A stretch of DNA of 64,000 nucleotides from JACVRW01 sp963819115 (GTDB lineage: Bacteria; Actinomycetota; Thermoleophilia; Solirubrobacterales; Thermoleophilaceae): the NCBI GenBank assembly GCA_963819115.1, contig CAWFUR010000011.1, positions 868,001-932,000 on the forward strand, written 5' to 3'. A program made the position numbers and the translations under genes. Numbering within the stretch: position 1 is the first letter of the stretch; every line of letters begins with the position of its first letter. The notes under the pieces were generated by a model, which was given only the letters and a program-made list of their open reading frames with translations, searched no databases and had not been told where the DNA came from. Shown here piece after piece: positions 60,388-64,000 of the stretch.

Positions 60388-61010
60388 GCGACGCGCGCGA
60401 CGTGGTGCTGGGCCGCATCCGGGCGGCGCTCGGGCCGGACGGTGACGTCCCCGAGGTGCCGCGCCGCTACCGGCAGGGCGGTTCGCAGGCCGGCGGGCCG
60501 CACATGGTGGACCTGTTCTGCGAGCGGGCGGCCGAGTACCGGGCCACCGTTCGCCGGGTGGCCGAGTCCGACGTCGGGGCAACGGTGGCCGAGGTGTGCC
60601 GGGAGCGGGCCACGCGCCGCCTGGCCGTGGCTTCCGGAGTGGCGTGGGAGGTGGATGGCGTCGAGCGGCTGGACGGCGGTGCGATGGCGCCCGGGGACCT
60701 CGACGCCGTGGACGGCGTGCTCACCGGCTGCGCCCTGGCCGTGGCCGAGACGGGCACGATCGTGCTCGACTCGTCGCCCGCCTGCGGACCGCGTGCGCTC
60801 ACCCTGGTGCCCGACCATCACATATGCGTCGTGCTCGAATCGCAGATCGTGCCCGGCGTGCCCGACGCCGTGGCTGCGCTGCGGGAGGCGGCGATGGCGG
60901 GCCGTCCGATCACCATGGTCTCGGGGCCGTCGGCCACGTCCGACATCGAGCTCGAGCGGGTCGAGGGCGTGCACGGCCCGCGCCGGCTGGACATCATCGT
61001 CGTCGCCTAG
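60384..61010 (+). CDS. lutC: LutC-like protein
   Basis: 208 residues with GTG start. LUD-domain features: ALAVAETGTIVLDSSPACGPRALTLVPDHH (quoted pieces AETGTIVLDS and LVPDHH) and MVSGPSATSDIEL, all typical of LutC/YkgG. Third subunit of the lactate-utilisation set; its own role is not well understood. Followed directly by a palindromic repeat. Confidence 0.92.
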   Translation: MSDARDVVLGRIRAALGPDGDVPEVPRRYRQGGSQAGGPHMVDLFCERAAEYRATVRRVAESDVGATVAEVCRERATRRLAVASGVAWEVDGVERLDGGAMAPGDLDAVDGVLTGCALAVAETGTIVLDSSPACGPRALTLVPDHHICVVLESQIVPGVPDAVAALREAAMAGRPITMVSGPSATSDIELERVEGVHGPRRLDIIVVA

Positions 61011-61054
61011 GGAGGAGCGCAGCCCGGGCGTTGGCCGGGCGAGCACCGGACCAG
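61011..61054 (+). repeat. Dispersed palindromic repeat, copy 5
   Basis: GGAGGAGCGCA, stem GCCCGG/CCGGGC with loop GCGTTGG, then GAGCACCGGACCAG. It starts at the base after the lutC stop and fills the gap to the convergent DUF4396 stop. Confidence 0.8.
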
Positions 61055-61056
61055 AG

Positions 61057-61641
61057 CTAGAGAGCCTCGGCGAGCAGCACGATGGCGCCGAATACGCCGG
61101 CCACGGCCAGGATCGCGCCCACCACCTGAGGCGGAGGCCCGCCGTGGATGCCGGTCTCGTGGACCTTCACGTGTCCCCTGCCGCGGGCGATCAGCCAGCG
61201 GTTCACCGGCACGGCGGCGAGGAAGGCCACGAAGAGGCTCATGCTCAGCGAGCCCCAGAAGAGAAGGTCGCCCACGCCGGCATCGAGGGCGCCGGGAATG
61301 GTCACCACGATCAGGTTGTCCACCACCTCCATCGTCGCGATGCTGAAAGTGTCGGAGGCGAGGGCGATCGGCACCACCGCGGCGAGTGCGAACCCGGCAC
61401 GCAGCAGAGGCATGCTGGTGAGCGTGTAGCCGAACAGGAACGCCAGGGCGATGGAGATGGCAATCGTGCCGAGGTTGGAGAACCCGAGCGCGGTGCCGAT
61501 GATCATGCCCGCGATCTCGCCCAGCGCGCAGCCCGTGAGGCAGTGGAGCGTGGCGTTCACCGCCACCGCGTCGAGCTCGCGCCCGGAGGTGGGCATGTGG
61601 TGGTGCATGTGGCCCGAGGCTTCCATTTCACCCGGGACCAT
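61057..61641 (-). CDS. DUF4396 membrane protein with His/Met-rich N terminus
   Basis: 194 residues. The N terminus reads MEASGHMHHHMPTSG, a metal-binding-like His/Met cluster. Then NATLHCLTGCALGEIAGMII, the hallmark block of DUF4396, and four to five membrane helices. ATG at 61641 was chosen because AGGGG lies 7 nt upstream; ATG 61626 is the other option. A 15-bp palindrome of the copper-sensor type lies 5 nt before the start, so the protein is probably part of copper handling. Transport direction is unknown. Longer frames upstream begin inside a repeat and are rejected. Confidence 0.78.
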   Translation of the reverse strand: MVPGEMEASGHMHHHMPTSGRELDAVAVNATLHCLTGCALGEIAGMIIGTALGFSNLGTIAISIALAFLFGYTLTSMPLLRAGFALAAVVPIALASDTFSIATMEVVDNLIVVTIPGALDAGVGDLLFWGSLSMSLFVAFLAAVPVNRWLIARGRGHVKVHETGIHGGPPPQVVGAILAVAGVFGAIVLLAEAL

Positions 61642-61646
61642 ATCAG

Positions 61647-61661
61647 TACCCCTGGGGGGTA
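61647..61661 (-). promoter_or_regulatory. Copper-repressor-type operator TACCC-N5-GGGTA
   Basis: TACCCCTGGGGGGTA (61647-61661) matches TACCC-N5-GGGTA, the palindrome bound by CsoR/RicR-type copper repressors in actinobacteria. It overlaps the ribosome-site region of the DUF4396 gene, so a bound repressor would block it. Operator function is inferred from the match and the His/Met-rich product. Confidence 0.6.
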
Positions 61662-61670
61662 TGACTTCGT

Positions 61671-61716
61671 GGTCCGGTGCTCGCCCGGCCAACGCCCCTG
61701 GGGCTCCGCTCCTCCC
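61671..61716 (-). repeat. Dispersed palindromic repeat, copy 6 (degenerate stem)
   Basis: Minus strand GGAGGAGCGGAGCCCC, then AGGGGCGTTGGCCGGGCGAG and CACCGGACC. The flanks are conserved but one stem arm has changed (GCCCC against CCGGGC), so the palindrome is damaged. Unlike the others it lies upstream of a gene (DUF4396). Confidence 0.7.
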
Positions 61717-62017
61717 TCAGCGGCTGGAGGGCCGTGCGCGGACCACGAACCCGGCGGTTGGCGCGCCACGGCTCGGGTCCACACGCACGTCCGTCGTCAG
61801 CGTGAGGCCGGAGGGCCTCGCCCCCTTCCCCCTGCCGGGGTCCGGGTTCGTCGTGAATTCCGGCGTTTGCGAGGGCGGCGTCTCACGCTTTCCAGACTGC
61901 CTCGACGGGCGCCCCCCCCGCCAGGGACCACGGGCCAGGAAATCGCCGCTTGGGTTGGACCGGCGGTCGAGTCCTGGACCGCCGGTCCAGGACCCCTCGA
62001 CAAAGGGAGGAAATCCT
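61717..62017. other. Non-coding region with alternative hairpins
   Basis: No credible gene is seen. Near its end GGACCGGCGGTC (61957-61968) pairs with GACCGCCGGTCC (61977-61988), loop of 8. The same right arm can instead pair in TCCTGGACC/GGTCCAGGA (61972-61980 with 61984-61992). Only one of the two can form. Next CAAAGG/CCTTTG (62001-62006 and 62015-62020) forms a third hairpin. Confidence 0.45.
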
Positions 62018-62046
62018 TTGACGGCGCAGGGTCGCGCACCTACGGT
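62018..62046 (+). promoter_or_regulatory. Sigma70-like promoter of the peptidase E pair
   Basis: TTGACG (62018-62023), 17-nt spacer, TACGGT (62041-62046). The predicted transcript start is the ATG itself (62053), 6 nt after the -10, so the mRNA is leaderless. A GGGAGG at 62005-62010 lies upstream of the promoter and cannot serve as ribosome site. Confidence 0.62.
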
Positions 62047-62052
62047 GCATCG

Positions 62053-62847
62053 ATGCGTGGTGCTCGGCGGCAGATCGTGGCGCTCGGGGGCGGAGGGTTT
62101 TCCATGGAGGCCGGAAACCCGCTCCTGGACGACTACGTGCTCGGACTCGCGGGTGGCGAGCGGCCCCGGGTGTGCTTCCTGCCGTCGGCCAGCGGGGACG
62201 CGGACCACTACCTCGTGCGCTTCTACCAGGCGTTCTCGTCCGACCGTTGCGAGCCCTCGCACATCTCGCTCTTCCGCCGTGGCAGCGGGCTGGACCTGCG
62301 CGAGCACCTGCTCTCCCAGGATCTGATCTACGTCGGCGGCGGCAGCGTGATCAGCCTGCTCGGCGTATGGGAGGCCCACGGCGTCGGGGATGTCCTGCGC
62401 GAGGCGTGGGAGGCGGGAGTGATCCTATGCGGGGTGAGCGCCGGGTCGCTGTGCTGGTTCACGGAGGGCATCACCGCGTTCCACGGCGGTCCCGAGCGCT
62501 TCCGTGGGCTGGGCCTGCTCGGGTGCAGCAACACCGTCCACTACGACACCGAGAGCGGGCGCGAGGACGCCTACCGGCTCGCCCTGAAGGGCGGCATGCG
62601 CCCGGGCTACGCCTCCACCGATGGCGCCGCTCTCCACTTCGTGGGCAACCGGCTCGTCAAGGCGGTGTCGTCCCGCCCGCCCGCTCGCGCCTACCGCATG
62701 CGCTGCGTGCGCGGTCGGGTGATCAAGAGCGCGCTGCGGGTGGCCTACCTCGGCGATCCCGCCGCCGTGGCCGACACCCGCGCGCCCGCTCGGCTGGCCG
62801 CGGTGCCCGCCCCGCCCGCGCTCGCTGCCGGCCGGGCAGCCGGGTGA
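62053..62847 (+). CDS. Peptidase E-like (family S51) protein, first copy
   Basis: 264 residues. S51 features: VALGGGGFS (9-17), FLPSASGD, LIYVGGGSVISLL and the nucleophile elbow CGVSAGSLCWF (Ser129), with a His/Asp set further on (HGGPERFRGLGLLGCSN). Members cut Asp-X dipeptides or act as cyanophycinases; a short form like this one is usually dipeptidase-like. No cyanophycin synthetase is seen. It overlaps a second copy by 4 bp (GTGA). Confidence 0.87.
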   Translation: MRGARRQIVALGGGGFSMEAGNPLLDDYVLGLAGGERPRVCFLPSASGDADHYLVRFYQAFSSDRCEPSHISLFRRGSGLDLREHLLSQDLIYVGGGSVISLLGVWEAHGVGDVLREAWEAGVILCGVSAGSLCWFTEGITAFHGGPERFRGLGLLGCSNTVHYDTESGREDAYRLALKGGMRPGYASTDGAALHFVGNRLVKAVSSRPPARAYRMRCVRGRVIKSALRVAYLGDPAAVADTRAPARLAAVPAPPALAAGRAAG

Positions 62848-63656
62848 GCGTTCCCCTAGCCGAGCGGCGCGTCCTCGCCATGGGCGGCGGGGGCTTCTCG
62901 GTCTCCGTGGCGGACGCGCCGCTCGAGCACTACATCGCCGGACTCGCACCCGGGGGCGGGCCGCGGATCTGCCTGCTCCCCACGGCGAGCGGGGACCCGG
63001 ACGACCAGATCCAGCGCTTCTACCGTGCCTTCCGCGGCCTCGGCCGGCTCTCCCATCTCTCGCTCTTCCGGCTCGGCACCCACCCGATGTCGCCGGAGGA
63101 GCACCTCCTCGCCCAGGACGTGATCTACGTGGGCGGCGGCAGCCTCGCGAACCTGTTGGCCATCTGGAGCGTGCACGAGCTCGACCGGGTGCTGCCGGAG
63201 GCGTGGGAGCGGGGGATCGTCCTGTGCGGGGTCAGCGCCGGGTCCATGTGCTGGTTCGAGGCCGGCGTGACCCGCTCCCACGGCCGGTCGCGGCCGGCGC
63301 GCGGCCTCGGCCTGCTGCCCGGGAGCAACTCGGTGCACGACTCCTCGGACCCGGAGCGGCGGGCCTGCTTCCGCTCCGCGGTGGCCGAGGGGCTGGTGCC
63401 CCCGGGTTACGGGGTGGACGACGGCGTGGGGCTGCTCTTCGCGGGCACCAAGCTCGTGGACGTGGTGAGCGCGCGCCCGGGTGCGGTGGCCCACCGCGTG
63501 GACACCTCGGAGGGCGAGCCGCTGGAGACCGTGGTCTCCCCGCGGCTGCTCGAGGCCACGGGCACGCGGACGGACGACGCGCCGGTGGAGATCGCGGAGT
63601 TCCGCGACGCGCGCCGGGCGCGGCTGGATGCCGCGCGAAGGGGCCGCGGCGCGTAA
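62844..63656 (+). CDS. Peptidase E-like (family S51) protein, second copy
   Basis: 270 residues, GTG start. Same plan as the copy upstream: LAMGGGGFS, LLPTASGDPD, VIYVGGGSLANLL and CGVSAGSMCWF (Ser131). The pair clearly arose by tandem duplication and has diverged along its whole length, so the two may differ in substrate or form a hetero-oligomer. Leaves a palindromic repeat 25 bp after its stop. Confidence 0.87.
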   Translation: MSVPLAERRVLAMGGGGFSVSVADAPLEHYIAGLAPGGGPRICLLPTASGDPDDQIQRFYRAFRGLGRLSHLSLFRLGTHPMSPEEHLLAQDVIYVGGGSLANLLAIWSVHELDRVLPEAWERGIVLCGVSAGSMCWFEAGVTRSHGRSRPARGLGLLPGSNSVHDSSDPERRACFRSAVAEGLVPPGYGVDDGVGLLFAGTKLVDVVSARPGAVAHRVDTSEGEPLETVVSPRLLEATGTRTDDAPVEIAEFRDARRARLDAARRGRGA

Positions 63657-63681
63657 CCAAACCCCGGCGCGCGGTATAGAG

Positions 63682-63725
63682 GGAGGAGCGGAGCCCGGGC
63701 GTTGGCCGGGCGAGCACCGGACCAT
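63682..63725 (+). repeat. Dispersed palindromic repeat, copy 7
   Basis: GGAGGAGCGGA, stem GCCCGG/CCGGGC with loop GCGTTGG, then GAGCACCGGACCATG. Almost the same as copy 5. A truncated lipase frame begins just behind it. Confidence 0.8.
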
Positions 63726-63738
63726 GTTTTCCAGATGA

Positions 63739-64000
63739 CTGAGATGGTGCGCGTCCCTCGACGGCGCCGAATGGGTGGGGCGCGTGCGCCACGTGGTCTC
63801 CCTCGGATCCCCGCACATGGGCGCGCCGCTGGCCCGGGCCGTGCATGTGGCGGGCGTGAGCCTGCACCGCCTCCCGGAGGTTCGCCCGCTCGCCTCGCTC
63901 CTGCGCCGTAGCAGCGCTGGGATCAAGGACCTTCGTCACGGGTCGCTCGTGGACGAGGACTGGCGCGACCGCGACCCGCACTCCCTGCGGCGCGAGGCGA
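63739..64000 (+). pseudogene. 5'-truncated lipase-like alpha/beta hydrolase (runs off the window)
   Basis: From 63739 the frame encodes LRWCASLDGAEWVGRVRHVV, then SLGSPHMGAPLARAVHVAGV, LPEVRPLASLLRRSSAGIKD and LRHGSLVDEDWRD, the central part of PGAP1-like lipases, which normally follows the GHSMGG elbow. The elbow, the N-terminal half and a regular start are missing: a stop (TGA, 63736-63738) lies in frame just upstream and palindromic repeat copy 7 precedes it. The gene seems to have been cut at or near the repeat. Confidence 0.6.

Noticed and set aside
61642..61692. N-terminal extension of the DUF4396 protein (MAGRAPDH...)
   Set aside because: It is encoded by palindromic repeat copy 6 and the operator; the conserved protein starts at 61641 or 61626.
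62005..62010. GGGAGG as ribosome site for the first peptidase E gene
   Set aside because: It is 43 nt before the ATG and upstream of a good -35/-10 pair; the nearer TTG at 62018 is out of frame and part of the -35.

Overview
The window looks like chromosomal DNA of a high-GC actinobacterium. The high GC content, strong G/C third-codon bias, GTG/TTG starts, many 4-bp ATGA/GTGA/TTGA overlaps, an F420-dependent glucose-6-phosphate dehydrogenase and an MmpL-type transporter all fit Actinomycetota. The class Thermoleophilia (Solirubrobacterales-like) is my best guess from protein style; no rRNA or other marker gene is present to prove it. I saw no tRNA, rRNA or CRISPR array.

Layout. 1-5.7 kb: end of a beta-propeller-like protein, a SNF2 helicase, a GGDEF/HD-GYP protein, a lipase. 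5.8-16.7 kb: a D-lactate dehydrogenase-type flavin/iron-sulfur protein, a diguanylate cyclase, an orphan MreB, an MmpL transporter, a hydrolase, a phytoene-desaturase-like oxidoreductase, a secreted protein. 16.8-27.4 kb: SDR/FGD/Usp operon, GH3 glucosidase, an OmpR-type two-component system with an 11-bp-period operator, then a four-gene set (citryl-CoA-lyase-like, PaaK-like ligase, VOC, GST). 27.4-34.8 kb: two glycosyltransferases, then a compact peptide-modification operon (methyltransferase, a 20-residue peptide, an E1/ThiF enzyme) divergent from an ECF-like sigma factor and a winged-helix regulator. 34.8-41.8 kb: lipase, thioesterase, degenerate GGDEF-EAL protein, cupredoxin/DUF1501/DUF1800 operon, EamA transporter. 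41.7-48.7 kb: two IS481 relics and a decaying lasso-peptide cluster (frameshifted HPr-kinase-like gene, cyclase, shortened B1, B2, LuxR regulator, remnant of an ABC permease, no visible precursor). 48.7-64 kb: DMT transporter, a GMC oxidoreductase/Baeyer-Villiger monooxygenase/hydrolase operon, peptide-binding lipoprotein, esterase, PD40 protein, lutABC, a DUF4396 membrane protein behind a copper-type operator, two peptidase E paralogues, and a 5'-truncated lipase.

Three themes cut across the genes. (1) At least eight copies of a short palindromic repeat (about 45 bp) sit directly behind stop codons from 34.8 to 63.7 kb; the stems show compensatory changes. (2) Several genes carry sigma70-like -35/-10 pairs whose -10 ends only 6-12 nt before the start codon, implying leaderless or nearly leaderless mRNAs. 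(3) Two small ribosomal-peptide (RiPP) loci lie 13 kb apart: one that looks intact and unfamiliar (30.7-32.7 kb), one that looks dead (44.3-48.6 kb).

The most promising candidate for an undescribed system is the methyltransferase / 20-residue peptide / E1-like enzyme operon at 30711-32686.
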